A program made the position numbers and the translations under genes. The notes below the pieces were generated by a model that ran no database searches, was not told the DNA's origin, and saw only the letters and a list, made by a program, of their open reading frames with translations. Below, piece by piece: positions 34,797 to 43,482 of a stretch of 64,000 nucleotides of DNA (its first letter is position 1; the number at the start of each line of letters is the position of its first letter). Source of the DNA: Paenibacillus sacheonensis (GTDB lineage Bacteria > Bacillota > Bacilli > Paenibacillales > Paenibacillaceae); assembly GCF_009909195.1 (NCBI RefSeq), contig NZ_JAAAMU010000024.1, forward strand, positions 36,280-100,279. Direction: 5' to 3'.

Positions 34797-35687
34797 CTAG
34801 TTCAGCGGCTTGCCGGTCAGCGCTTCGTAGATCGCCAGATAGCGGTTGGTCGTTTCTTGAACGACCGCTTCCGGCAGCGGAGCCGGCTTGCTGTCGCGGT
34901 CCCAGTCGGATCCGAGCAGGTACGTGCGAACCGGTTCTTTGTCCATGCTGTCGATTTCGATGTCGAACGCATAGTTCGCTTTCGCCCAGAAACGGGAGGA
35001 GTCCGGCGTGAAGATCTCGTCGATCAGGATGACTTTGCCGTCGATAAGGCCGAATTCGAATTTGCAGTCCGCCAGGATGATGCCGCGTTCTTCGCAGAAC
35101 GCGCGGGCGAATTCGTACAGCCGGATGCTTTTGTCGCGAAGCTCCTCGGCGAGCTCGGCGCCGACCATCTCCTGCATGCGCGCGAACGGGATGTCCTCGT
35201 CATGGCCGACGTCGTTCTTCGCCGCCGGCGTGAAGATCGGCGCCGCGAAGCGTTCGTTCTTCCGCAGGCCGGCCGGAAGCTCGATGCCGTTAATTCCCGA
35301 TGCGTTCACATATTGTCTCCAACCGCCGCCTGTGATATAGCCGCGCACGACGCATTCGATGTCGATCCGCTCCGCTTTCTTCGTCACCATGATGCGGTTC
35401 TTGAGCAATTCCGGCTTCGTCACGAGATCCCCCAGCCGATGCACGTCCGTGTGAACGACGTGATTGGCCATGAGTTCCGCCGTCTGCTCGAACCAGAAAG
35501 CCGACAGGCGGTTCAGCACGTTCCCCTTCTCCGGCACGGCCGGATCCAGCACGTAGTCGAACGCGCTGATGCGGTCGGTCACGACGATCAGGAAATGCTC
35601 GCCGAGATCATACAGTTCACGAACCTTGCCTTTATAAATAAGCGGCGCCTTGATATATTCCGCGGCCGTGGACAATGCTTGCGTCAT
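34797..35687 (-). CDS. purC: SAICAR synthetase
   Basis: 296 residues from ATG 35687, preceded by AGGAGGAGAGGGAGAA; the frame opens nine codons earlier. Joins aspartate to CAIR using ATP. Marks: PLIYKGKVRELYDLGEHFLI, VVTDRISAFDYVLDPAVPEK, VVRGYITGGGWRQYV, IDEIFTPDSSRFW. It is the longer (~300-residue) form of PurC and not the ~240-residue form of B. subtilis. It is flanked by non-coding gaps on both sides, unlike the tightly packed remainder of the operon. Confidence 0.95.
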   Translation of the reverse strand: MTQALSTAAEYIKAPLIYKGKVRELYDLGEHFLIVVTDRISAFDYVLDPAVPEKGNVLNRLSAFWFEQTAELMANHVVHTDVHRLGDLVTKPELLKNRIMVTKKAERIDIECVVRGYITGGGWRQYVNASGINGIELPAGLRKNERFAAPIFTPAAKNDVGHDEDIPFARMQEMVGAELAEELRDKSIRLYEFARAFCEERGIILADCKFEFGLIDGKVILIDEIFTPDSSRFWAKANYAFDIEIDSMDKEPVRTYLLGSDWDRDSKPAPLPEAVVQETTNRYLAIYEALTGKPLN

Positions 35688-35751
35688 TTCTCCCTCTCCT
35701 CCTGCCCCATTCAAGGGCTTGAAATTTTTTTAAAAGGTTTGTACGGAGCAG

Positions 35752-35911
35752 GAGAAAACAGTCTGTAGAAGCTAAGGTGAATGCTGCATTCCCAGGCCCA
35801 GCCTAGAAATGCACTAATCACCTGAAGCGTTCGCCTTTGTACCCGGAATTTCTCCGAACAGGATAAATTCAAAAAATTCCGGGTACAACAGCGATCGAAA
35901 GACGTTTTCTC
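35752..35911 (+). repeat. hairpin element, copy C
   Basis: Box TCGCCTTTG (35831-35839), inner arms TACCCGGAATTT / AAATTCCGGGTA (35840-35851, 35874-35885), box CAACAGCGA (35886-35894), then TCGAAAGACG. A possible outer stem GAGAAAAC / GTTTTCTC (35752-35759, 35904-35911) encloses a longer left arm than in copies A and B. Located between purB and purC. Confidence 0.75.
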
Positions 35912-35926
35912 ATGCGGAGTATGCTT

Positions 35927-37222
35927 TTAAATAAGTTCAAGCCGCTTGAATATCGTATCGACATGCTTCAAATGCCAAGCCGGATTGAAGCAATCGGCGA
36001 TCTCGTCGGCCGACAGCTGGCTCGTGATCTCCGGCGTCGACTCGATGATGTCGCGGAATTGGCGCTGTTCTTCCCATGCCTGCATCGCGCGCGGCTGTAC
36101 GGTGTCGTACGCTTGCTCGCGGCTGAAGCCTTTGTCGATCAGCTTCGTCATGACGCGGCCGGAGAACGGCACGCCGAACGTACGCTGCATGTTGCGTTTC
36201 ATGTTCTCGGGGAACACTTGCAGGTTCTTCAGGATGTTGCCAAGACGGTTCAGCATGTAGTTCAGCAGCATCGTCGCATCCGGCAGGATGATACGTTCCG
36301 CCGAGGAATGGCTGATATCGCGCTCATGCCAAAGCGTCACGTTCTCGTACGCCGTCAGCATATGGCCGCGAATGACGCGGGACAGACCGGAGATATTCTC
36401 GCAGCCGATCGGGTTGCGCTTGTGCGGCATCGCGGACGAGCCCTTCTGGCCCTTCGCGAACGGCTCTTCCACTTCACGGAATTCGCTCTTCTGCAGGGCG
36501 CGGATTTCCGTCGCGAACTTGTCGAGCGACGTTGCGACCAGCGCCAGCGTCGCCATATATTCGGCATGGCGGTCGCGCTGCAGCGTCTGCGTCGAGATCG
36601 GAGCCGGCGTGATGCCGAGCTTGCGGCAGGTGAATTCTTCGACGAACGGATCGATGTTGGCGTACGTGCCGACAGCGCCGGAGATTTTGCCGAATTGCAC
36701 GCCGTTCGCCGCATGGCGGAAGCGCTCCAGGTTCCGTTTCATCTCTTCGTACCATAGGGCGAGCTTGAGGCCGAACGTCGTCGGCTCGGCATGCACGCCG
36801 TGCGTACGGCCCATCATGGCCGTATCTTTATAAGCAACCGCTTGGCCGCGGAGAATTTCGATGAAGTTCTCGATGTCTTTCTCGAGGATTTCGTTCGCTT
36901 GCAGGAGCAGGTAGCCCATCGCCGTATCGACGACGTCCGTGGACGTCAAGCCGTAGTGCACCCATTTGCGCTCGGGGCCGACCGTCTCGGACACCGCGCG
37001 CGTGAACGCGATCACGTCATGGCGGGTCTCCAGTTCGATTTCATTGATGCGGTCGATATCGAACGTCGCTTTCTCGCGAAGCGCGACAACGTCCTCGCGC
37101 GGGATAATACCCAGCTCCACCCAAGCTTCGCAGGCGCAAAGCTCCACTTCGAGCCAGGCTTTGAATTTGTTCTCTTCGGTCCAAATCGCTCTCATTTCCG
37201 GTCTGCTGTAACGCTGTAGCAT
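35927..37222 (-). CDS. purB: adenylosuccinate lyase
   Basis: 431 residues. The in-frame TTG at 37225 is passed over for ATG 37222, with GGAGGGTTTAATTG formed by the end of purK. Cleaves SAICAR and adenylosuccinate, releasing fumarate. Marks of the fumarase/aspartase superfamily: TRHDVIAFTRAVSE, HYGLTSTDVVDTAMGYLL, GRTHGVHAEPTTFGLKLALW, and the signature GSSAMPHKRNPIGCENISG. Translation is probably coupled to purK. Confidence 0.97.
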   Translation of the reverse strand: MLQRYSRPEMRAIWTEENKFKAWLEVELCACEAWVELGIIPREDVVALREKATFDIDRINEIELETRHDVIAFTRAVSETVGPERKWVHYGLTSTDVVDTAMGYLLLQANEILEKDIENFIEILRGQAVAYKDTAMMGRTHGVHAEPTTFGLKLALWYEEMKRNLERFRHAANGVQFGKISGAVGTYANIDPFVEEFTCRKLGITPAPISTQTLQRDRHAEYMATLALVATSLDKFATEIRALQKSEFREVEEPFAKGQKGSSAMPHKRNPIGCENISGLSRVIRGHMLTAYENVTLWHERDISHSSAERIILPDATMLLNYMLNRLGNILKNLQVFPENMKRNMQRTFGVPFSGRVMTKLIDKGFSREQAYDTVQPRAMQAWEEQRQFRDIIESTPEITSQLSADEIADCFNPAWHLKHVDTIFKRLELI

Positions 37223-37225
37223 CAA

Positions 37226-38395
37226 TTAAACCCTCCAAATATTCGTTTCAGAGATCCACGCCAGCGCTTGCTCCGCATTCTCGGCGAGCACGTTGACATG
37301 TCCCATTTTGCGTTTAGGTTTGGCTTCATGTTTCCCATATAAATGAATTTTAGGCGCGACGCCCAAACGTTCGGCCGAAGCATCCTGCTCCGCGACCAGC
37401 GCGAGCAGCGGCTCCACATGCTCCCCGAGCACGTTCACCATGACGACCGGCGTCAGCAGCGACGTGTCCCCCAGCGGCAATCCGCACACCGCGCGCACAT
37501 GCTGCTCGAACTGCGACGTCCGGCAAGCTTCCATCGTGTAGTGCCCGCTGTTGTGCGGACGCGGCGCCAGCTCGTTCACGAACAGCTCGCCGTCTTCCGT
37601 CAGGAACAGCTCGACCGCGATGAGTCCGACGGCGCCGAGCCCTTCCGCGATGCGCGCCGCAAGCCGCTCGGCCTCCCGCTGAAGCTCCGCGTCGATGCGC
37701 GCCGGCACGATGGACAGATGCAAAATATTATCGACGTGAATGTTCTCCGCCGCCGGGAACGTCCGAATCTCTCCCTGCGGACTGCGCGCCGCGATGACGG
37801 ATAGTTCCTTCTGGAAACGGATGAATTGCTCCACGACCAGCTCGGTGCCCGCCCGGTTCAGCGTCTCGAACGCTTCGTCGACCTCGGCCTCGCCGCGAAT
37901 GACCCACTGTCCTTTGCCGTCGTAACCGCCCGTCGCCGTCTTCAGCACGCAGGGGAGGCCGAAGCGCGAGACCGCCTCGCGAAGCTCGTCCGCGCTGCGA
38001 ACCTCCGCATAAGGCGCCACCTTCACGCCTGCCGCTTCGATCGCCCGTTTCTCCCGCAGACGATGCTGCGTCGTGTAAAGCAGCTCGCTGCCCTGCGGCA
38101 CGTAAGACTGCTCCATCAGCATTGCCGCGACGCCGGCATCGACGTTCTCGAACTCATACGTAATGACGTCCGCGCGCTCGGCAAGCTCCTTGGCGGCATC
38201 GCGGTCATCGTACGCCGCGACGATCTGCCGGGCGACTTGCCCGCAAGGCGCGTCAGGCGTCGGGTCCAAGGCGACGAAGCGGTAGCCCATCGCGCTGCCT
38301 GCGTTCGCCATCATCCGTCCCAGCTGGCCGCCGCCCAGGATGCCGATCGTCGATCCCGGCAAAATCACTTTCATATCTTTAGCCGTTTCGCTCAT
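37226..38395 (-). CDS. purK: 5-(carboxyamino)imidazole ribonucleotide synthase
   Basis: 389 residues, ATP-grasp fold. Converts AIR, bicarbonate and ATP to N5-CAIR for PurE. Starts within purE (4-bp overlap). Seen: GILGGGQLGRMMANAGSAMG near residue 18, CVLKTATGGYDGKGQWVIRG, VVEQFIRFQKELSVIAARSP and NELAPRPHNSGHYTMEACRT. Standard length for the family. Confidence 0.97.
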   Translation of the reverse strand: MSETAKDMKVILPGSTIGILGGGQLGRMMANAGSAMGYRFVALDPTPDAPCGQVARQIVAAYDDRDAAKELAERADVITYEFENVDAGVAAMLMEQSYVPQGSELLYTTQHRLREKRAIEAAGVKVAPYAEVRSADELREAVSRFGLPCVLKTATGGYDGKGQWVIRGEAEVDEAFETLNRAGTELVVEQFIRFQKELSVIAARSPQGEIRTFPAAENIHVDNILHLSIVPARIDAELQREAERLAARIAEGLGAVGLIAVELFLTEDGELFVNELAPRPHNSGHYTMEACRTSQFEQHVRAVCGLPLGDTSLLTPVVMVNVLGEHVEPLLALVAEQDASAERLGVAPKIHLYGKHEAKPKRKMGHVNVLAENAEQALAWISETNIWRV

Positions 38396-38877
38396 AGCGT
38401 CTCACTGCTTTCCAGCACTTCGCGCTGAATCCGATCGCGGCGCGCCTGCACGCGGGCTTGTACCTCCGGATCGAAGGCGCCGATGATTTGGCCCGCCAGC
38501 AGTCCGGCGTTCGTGCCGCCCGCATTGCCGATCGCCACGGTCGCCACCGGGATGCCGCCTGGCATCTGCACGATGGAAAGCAGCGAGTCGAGGCCGTTCA
38601 AGTTCGACGACTTGACCGGAACGCCAATAACCGGCAGGATCGTCTTGGCAGCGACCATGCCGGGCAAGTGAGCGGCTCCCCCCGCCCCAGCGATAATGAC
38701 CTTCAAACCGCGCTCCGCGGCGCTTTCCGCGTATTCGAACATCAGATCCGGCGTCCGGTGCGCAGAGACAACCTTCTTCTCGTACGGAATTTGCAGTTCG
38801 TCCAGAACGTCGCAGGCAAGCTTCATCGTATCCCAATCCGACTTGCTGCCCATGATAACGCCCACTTGTACCGCCAT
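38392..38877 (-). CDS. purE: N5-carboxyaminoimidazole ribonucleotide mutase
   Basis: 161 residues from ATG 38877 with GAAGGGG upstream; the open frame to 39216 lies in the leader and is not used. Class I PurE, rearranging N5-CAIR to CAIR. Marks: VGVIMGSKSDWDTMKLACDV, VVSAHRTPDLMFEYAESAAE, GAGGAAHLPGMVAAKT and GGTNAGLLAGQII. First gene of the operon, behind a purine riboswitch. Confidence 0.97.
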   Translation of the reverse strand: MAVQVGVIMGSKSDWDTMKLACDVLDELQIPYEKKVVSAHRTPDLMFEYAESAAERGLKVIIAGAGGAAHLPGMVAAKTILPVIGVPVKSSNLNGLDSLLSIVQMPGGIPVATVAIGNAGGTNAGLLAGQIIGAFDPEVQARVQARRDRIQREVLESSETL

Positions 38878-38912
38878 TTGCTTACGACACCCCTTCATAG
38901 GTAAAATTCCGC

Positions 38913-38959
38913 AAAAAAATCCCTCAGCATCGCTCCAAAAACCTGGCATGCTTCGGGAT
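38913..38959 (-). terminator. leader terminator upstream of purE
   Basis: Minus-strand ATCCC-GA-AGCAT / ATGCT-GA-GGGAT (38919-38959) with a tandem G-A mismatch, followed by seven T. It lies ~35 bases before purE and is the likely regulated terminator of the riboswitch. CTCGTGG (38961-38967) next to its 5' arm can pair with the aptamer P1 strand CTACGAG, a possible antiterminator. Confidence 0.72.
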
Positions 38960-39083
38960 CCCACGAGACCTGCGGCGAAGGCGTTCCCGGCTTCTCCATC
39001 CGATGACCGGAATGAGAGGCAGGTACGTGAAGACAACATCAGGCTGCCCCGTCTTGGCGGCAACCTGGATCCTTCGCGGCAAT

Positions 39084-39153
39084 GACTCGTAGTCCGAAAA
39101 TTGAGGTTTTCGGGTAGATACTCTCGGGCCTGATTCCCAAGGATATACGAGAT
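39084..39153 (-). promoter_or_regulatory. purine riboswitch (guanine class) of the pur operon
   Basis: On the minus strand the aptamer runs CTCGTATATCC..., with P2 around TTGGGAATCAGGCCCGA, the J2/3 core GAGAGTATCTACC, a P3 hairpin CCGAAAA...TTTTCGG, and the closing GGACTACGAG. P1 pairs CTCGTA with TACGAG. The specificity base in the closing GACTACG is C, as in guanine/hypoxanthine sensors. A long (~125-base) expression platform separates it from the terminator. Confidence 0.93.
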
Positions 39154-39187
39154 GAATCGACAAATTTTTATCAAGTTAACTATCTCT

Positions 39188-39216
39188 AGTTTATCAATCC
39201 TCACGTGGAATGTCAA
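39188..39216 (-). promoter_or_regulatory. pur operon promoter
   Basis: Minus-strand TTGACA, 17-base spacer, TAAACT, about 35 bases upstream of the riboswitch aptamer. Confidence 0.85.
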
Positions 39217-39344
39217 CGCAAAAACACGAACATTAACATCGGATTATCTCCGATAGTTCGTATTTAGACACCATTTCATACCAAATGCTTTTCATCCTAT
39301 CGTTGAGATGATTTATTTTGTCAGAAAACTCAACCAACTTTGTG

Positions 39345-39394
39345 TTGACTGGAGAGTCAAATCGAGCTATAACTAAGTTGACTGGGCAGTCAAC
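39345..39394 (+). promoter_or_regulatory. promoter with twin TetR-type palindromic operators
   Basis: Palindromes TTGACTGGAGAGTCAA (39345-39360) and GTTGACTGGGCAGTCAAC (39377-39394) are spaced 33 bp apart, three helical turns. The first supplies the -35 TTGACT; after 17 bases comes the -10 TATAAC (39368-39373); the second covers the expected transcription start. The layout suits repression by the TetR protein encoded in this operon. Confidence 0.85.
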
Positions 39395-39432
39395 ACGGCT
39401 CGTCTCCCTTCCATTCTAAGGAGGTCATCCCC

Positions 39433-40314
39433 TTGAAACCGATCGTGGACATCGAGCGGCTGAGCAAGACCTACGGCAAAAGCCGGGGCATCAAAGACAT
39501 CACCTTCTCCATCGAAGAAGGCGAAGTATTCGGATTCATCGGACCGAACGGCGCGGGGAAGAGCACGACGATCCGAACGCTTCTCAACATCATCTTCCCT
39601 ACCTCGGGCAGCGCGCGCATCTTCGGCAAGGACATCGTGGCGCATTCCAAGGAGATTCGAGAGGGTATCGGTTACCTGCCCTCGGAGGTTTTCTATTACG
39701 ACGACATGAAGGTCATCGACCTGCTCCGTTTCTCCGCGTCGTTCCATCGCTGCCGGAACGAGAAACGAATCGCCGAACTTGCCGAACGGCTCGATCTCGA
39801 CCTGTCCCGCAAAATCGAGGATCTATCCTTCGGCAACCGGAAGAAAACCGGCATCGTACAAGCGCTGCTTCATGAGCCCAAGCTGCTGATTCTGGACGAA
39901 CCGACAGGGGGACTCGACCCGCTGATGCAAAATACGTTCTTCGAGCTCCTCAAGGAAGAACGCGCCAAAGGGACGACGATCTTCTTCTCCTCGCACGTGC
40001 TCAGCGAGGTGCAGCGCATGTGCGATCGCGTCGCGATTATCAAGGAAGGCGCGCTGATCAAGGTCGAGACGATCGAGAACCTGATGCGCAACAACCTGCG
40101 GCATATTACGTTCGCCGTGCAGCAGCCCGAAAGCATCGACCTGTCGGGAATTCGCGGCATCGTCAAGCAAGAGATCCTCGGCACGCATCTGAAGCTGCTG
40201 TACGAAGGCGATTTGCGAAGCTTCGTGCAAGGCGTGGCCGAACTTCCCTTCAGCGATATGCTGATCGAGGAGCCGTCGCTCGACGAGATATTCCTGCACT
40301 ATTACATGAAATAA
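39433..40314 (+). CDS. ABC transporter ATP-binding protein
   Basis: 293 residues from a TTG with a perfect AAGGAGGTCATCCCC site. Walker A GPNGAGKSTT (about 38-47), Q-loop region, signature LSFGNRKKTGIVQAL, Walker B LLILDEPTGGLDPL, and the switch His in FSSHVLSEVQ. The C-terminal ~75 residues form the extra domain typical of CcmA-type multidrug or antibiotic exporters. First gene of a three-gene operon with a permease and a TetR regulator. The substrate is unknown. Confidence 0.95.
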   Translation: MKPIVDIERLSKTYGKSRGIKDITFSIEEGEVFGFIGPNGAGKSTTIRTLLNIIFPTSGSARIFGKDIVAHSKEIREGIGYLPSEVFYYDDMKVIDLLRFSASFHRCRNEKRIAELAERLDLDLSRKIEDLSFGNRKKTGIVQALLHEPKLLILDEPTGGLDPLMQNTFFELLKEERAKGTTIFFSSHVLSEVQRMCDRVAIIKEGALIKVETIENLMRNNLRHITFAVQQPESIDLSGIRGIVKQEILGTHLKLLYEGDLRSFVQGVAELPFSDMLIEEPSLDEIFLHYYMK

Positions 40315-40329
40315 CGGAGCGTGATCGCC

Positions 40330-41127
40330 ATGCTGTTCAGAAGAGAGTTCAAACGGAATTTACGGAGCCTCATCATATGGAGCATCATTATCGCGGGCAT
40401 TATTCTCATGTACTTAAGCATCTTCCCGTCGATGGCGAAGGAGCAGGCGAACATGGATAACCTCGTCAATGCCGTTCCGGAAGGCATGCAGAAGGCATTC
40501 GGCATGGACCGGCTCAGCCTCGGCACCCTGCTGGGGTTCTACGGGATCGAGATTCATCTCATGACGACGCTGCTCGGGAGCATCTACGCGGCCCTGCTGG
40601 CATCGGGCATCATCGCCAAGGAGCAGAACGAGAAGACGGCGGAGTTTCTGCTCGCGCTGCCGATCTCGCGACGGACGATCATCGCGCAGAAAGGGCTAGC
40701 CGTCCTTGCGAACGTCCTGCTGTTTAACTTCGTCATCGTCGTGTCGTCTCTGATCGGCTTTCAATTCGCGTCCGACCAGGATCTGCCTTACAAGGCGTTC
40801 TTCCTGCTCGAGCTCGCGGTGCTGATGATGCATCTGACCTTCGCCGGGATCGCTTTCCTGTTCTCCGCCGTGGCGCGCCGGACGAGATCGATCGTCTCCG
40901 TGTCGCTCGGCACCGTGTTCGTCATGTACTTTCTCAGCGTCGTCGCGGGCATCTCCGAGCGGCTGTCCTGGCTCAAATACGTCAGCCCGTTCAAGTACGC
41001 CGATTCCGCGCAGATCCTGACCGAGAGCAGGTTCCATCCGCTCTACGCCGTCATCATGGGGGTCGTCATCGCCGGTTGCTTCCTGTCCGCGTACTGGTAT
41101 TATAGTAAAAAAGACATTGCCGTCTAA
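40330..41127 (+). CDS. ABC-2 type transporter permease
   Basis: 265 residues; ATG 40330 gives GGAG a ten-base spacing, whereas the upstream in-frame GTG at 40321 is too close. Six hydrophobic segments with a large loop after the first (SIIIAGIILMYLSIFPSMAK), ABC-2 permease features such as GSIYAALLASGIIAKEQNEK followed by TAEFLLALPISRRTI, and a C-terminal helix ending YYSKKDIAV. Forms the membrane part of the exporter with the preceding ATPase. Confidence 0.92.
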   Translation: MLFRREFKRNLRSLIIWSIIIAGIILMYLSIFPSMAKEQANMDNLVNAVPEGMQKAFGMDRLSLGTLLGFYGIEIHLMTTLLGSIYAALLASGIIAKEQNEKTAEFLLALPISRRTIIAQKGLAVLANVLLFNFVIVVSSLIGFQFASDQDLPYKAFFLLELAVLMMHLTFAGIAFLFSAVARRTRSIVSVSLGTVFVMYFLSVVAGISERLSWLKYVSPFKYADSAQILTESRFHPLYAVIMGVVIAGCFLSAYWYYSKKDIAV

Positions 41128-41140
41128 CGCGCAGAACGAG

Positions 41141-41803
41141 GTGAGCCCCATTTATCCCGCATTCGCGAAGGTTCCCGCAGAGAAACAGGAGCTCATCCTG
41201 ACCATATGCATCGAAGAGTTCGCTAAGAACGGGTACGACAACACGTCGACGGACACGATTACCGCGCGCGCAGGTATCTCGAAGGGCATCCTGTTTCATT
41301 ATTTCAAAAGTAAGAAGAACGTATATATGGCCGTCGTCGCGCATTGCACGCAGCTGCTGATCGACCGGACGATGGAAGAAGTAAACCGCATCGACGCGGC
41401 GGATTTCTTCGACCGTCTCAAGGAAATCATCCTCGCCAAGCAGCGGGTGACCTTGCGGTACTTGCCGGAAGCCGAGCTGGTGCAGCGGGCCATGCTGCAT
41501 CCTCCGAAGGCATTAAAGGAAGAACTCGATGCGTTCTTCGCCGCGCACCAAACCAAATACACGGATCCGTTCATGCTGAACGACCTGTTCAAGACCGACC
41601 TGCTGGCATCCGGCCCTCTCCGCGAAGGCGTCACGCCGGATAAGGTGTTCCGCATGGTGATGATGGTGCTGAACCAATACTCCGCTAAATATTTGCAGTT
41701 GTATCAAAGCGGAGGTTATACGCACGAAGCGCTGCAGGCGATGCTGATCGCGGAGTCGGAGGATTTTATCGACATGGTGAAGTACGGGGTCTATAGGAAG
41801 TAG
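41141..41803 (+). CDS. TetR family repressor
   Basis: About 220 residues. The start is uncertain: an in-frame TTG at 41117 overlaps the permease end, GTG 41141 is chosen here, and GAGGTGA would best serve an unusual ATT at 41150. The N-terminal HTH is at about 15-60 (ILTICIEEFAKNGYDNTSTD, then TITARAGISKGILFHYFKSK). The C-terminal ligand-binding region is helical. As third gene of the ABC operon, it most likely binds the two palindromes at 39345-39394 and represses its own operon until the transported compound binds. Confidence 0.9.
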   Translation: MSPIYPAFAKVPAEKQELILTICIEEFAKNGYDNTSTDTITARAGISKGILFHYFKSKKNVYMAVVAHCTQLLIDRTMEEVNRIDAADFFDRLKEIILAKQRVTLRYLPEAELVQRAMLHPPKALKEELDAFFAAHQTKYTDPFMLNDLFKTDLLASGPLREGVTPDKVFRMVMMVLNQYSAKYLQLYQSGGYTHEALQAMLIAESEDFIDMVKYGVYRK

Positions 41804-41845
41804 GAAGCCCGAAGCAACGAATGACAACCAATCGGGATACGAAAT

Positions 41846-41906
41846 AAAGGCATTCGGTCTGCGTCTCTGCCGAAAGACAGGGAAACAGCCGAACGCCTTT
41901 TTGTTT
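41846..41906 (+). terminator. terminator of the ABC-TetR operon
   Basis: AAAGGC-ATTCGG...CCGAAC-GCCTTT with a long loop, followed by TTTTTGTTTT. A CGTTTTGYTCGTT-like degenerate repeat continues to about 41960. Confidence 0.75.
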
Positions 41907-42044
41907 TGCCCGTTTTGTTCGTTGGCTCGTTTTGCTCGTTGTTCGTTTTACTCGTTTGCCCGGCGTGCAACTTCATACGCCCCGAGTGCGTTTACTATCT
42001 ATCCAGAAAGATCCATATAAAACGGACATTAGGGGGAGAATTCC

Positions 42045-42521
42045 ATGCAGCAAAAGACGCTCGTCACGCTGGCGCTGTCGTTTCTCGTTATCTTGCTCGT
42101 TGTCTTATGGTTCGTAACGGGCGGGAGCGGAACGGTCAAAACCTTCGAGACGACGATCGACTCCGTCCAAGCCCAGGATCAGGACCAGGATCAGGATCAG
42201 AACCAGGATAATGACCGCGGATTGCTCGTGAATTGCTCGGATCAAGTGAACCGCGGCAAACACGGAGACAGGGATGATATCGGTTACCTATGCAGCATCA
42301 AAGTAACGGACGGGACCAAGCTTGCGGACGCCGACGGCACGCCGCTGACATTTGACGATTTCGCGAATGGCGATTCCGTTCGAATTACGTTTTCGAAAGG
42401 CAAAAACATCAGCAGTCGCCATTTGCGTCAATATAACGCGGCCGAAATCACTCGTCTGCAGCAGGCTCAGGGCCAAGCGCAGGAGCAGCAAGCTCAAGAA
42501 CAGCAAACCAAGGAACAGTAA
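42045..42521 (+). CDS. membrane-anchored DQ-rich small protein
   Basis: 158 residues from ATG with AGGGGGAGAATTCC upstream. One N-terminal transmembrane helix (TLVTLALSFLVILLVVLWFV), then a DQDQDQDQNQD repeat at about 44-56, which is a 6-bp DNA repeat (CAGGAY), a small central domain (YLCSIKVTDGTKLADADGTP ... DSVRITFSKGKNI) that resembles the OB-like fold of DUF3221-type proteins, and a Gln/Glu-rich tail (QAQGQAQEQQAQEQQ). It is probably exported and anchored. Function unknown. Ends six bases from the convergent phyH-like stop. Confidence 0.75.
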   Translation: MQQKTLVTLALSFLVILLVVLWFVTGGSGTVKTFETTIDSVQAQDQDQDQDQNQDNDRGLLVNCSDQVNRGKHGDRDDIGYLCSIKVTDGTKLADADGTPLTFDDFANGDSVRITFSKGKNISSRHLRQYNAAEITRLQQAQGQAQEQQAQEQQTKEQ

Positions 42522-42527
42522 GCCGTC

Positions 42528-43217
42528 TTATGCATTCTGCTTCGACGGACCGTCCACCCGGAACGCGGCTTTCGCCCAGCCGTAGTCGGGATCTTCCAGC
42601 GTGCCGTCCTTGTACGTCGAGATCAGCGCCCAGCGTTCCTCGCCGGAGCTGTTCGGATGCGAAGCATGGAACAGCAGGTCGTGAAAAATAATCGCGTCTC
42701 CTCGCGAAGCGATCAGATCGACGATACGTCCGGGATCGATATCTTCATCCCGAAGCCGATTGGTGAAGCCTTCTTCCCTGCCCGTAAAATCCGCATGCTC
42801 CACATCCTCGTGATGCGAACCGGGGACGATGCGCAGGCAGCCGTTCTCCGGCACGGCGTTGTCCAGCGCGATCCACACGGAAAATTTATGGCTGCCATGC
42901 CAGTACGGATAATCCTGATGCCAGGGCGATCCGAAATCCGTGGATGCGCTCTTGAACACCACCTTGTCGCTAAGAAACAGCACATGGTCGCCAATGATCT
43001 GCCCGAGGGCATTCGCGAGCACCGGATGCGCCGCTGCCTCCTTGAACGCGGGGCTCGCGACCGCCATGCCGACGTACACGCCCGATTTGTCGACGCCGTT
43101 CTTCTCGAGCACCCGTTTGGCTTCCGCTTTCAGCAGAACCGCCTCTTCCTCGTTGAAGAGCTGCTTAAGAACCACATATCCGTTCGTTTCAAACTGCTCC
43201 TTCAGCCTTGCATCCAT
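42528..43217 (-). CDS. phytanoyl-CoA dioxygenase (PhyH) family protein
   Basis: 229 residues of the Fe(II)/2-oxoglutarate-dependent PhyH family. The iron triad is His100 and Asp102 in SPWHQDYPYWHG and His184 in HDLLFHASHPN; Arg195 in ERWALI would bind 2-oxoglutarate. Bacterial members hydroxylate diverse small molecules, so the substrate is open. No biosynthetic cluster surrounds it. The 270-base gap upstream to the pbuG terminator contains nothing recognised. Confidence 0.88.
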   Translation of the reverse strand: MDARLKEQFETNGYVVLKQLFNEEEAVLLKAEAKRVLEKNGVDKSGVYVGMAVASPAFKEAAAHPVLANALGQIIGDHVLFLSDKVVFKSASTDFGSPWHQDYPYWHGSHKFSVWIALDNAVPENGCLRIVPGSHHEDVEHADFTGREEGFTNRLRDEDIDPGRIVDLIASRGDAIIFHDLLFHASHPNSSGEERWALISTYKDGTLEDPDYGWAKAAFRVDGPSKQNA

Positions 43218-43482
43218 GGGCAGACACCTCTCTCTTGGGTTTCAACCTATTGAACCGCTTTCACGTCAAAGCCATACCTTCTGAAGTACGCCGAAAATTC
43301 GGAATGGGGAGCAAGAGCAGTATGTACGACGGATCCCGTCCGGATATTCCTCATTCTCTAGTTTCACTATAGTACCGATTCACGAACATGGGAATCATAA
43401 AATGCGGCTTGCCTCCCTATCGCCGTGCGCAACCGATTGGCCCAAATTGCCGCAGAAGATCATCGCACGCTTGCCGACGCAT

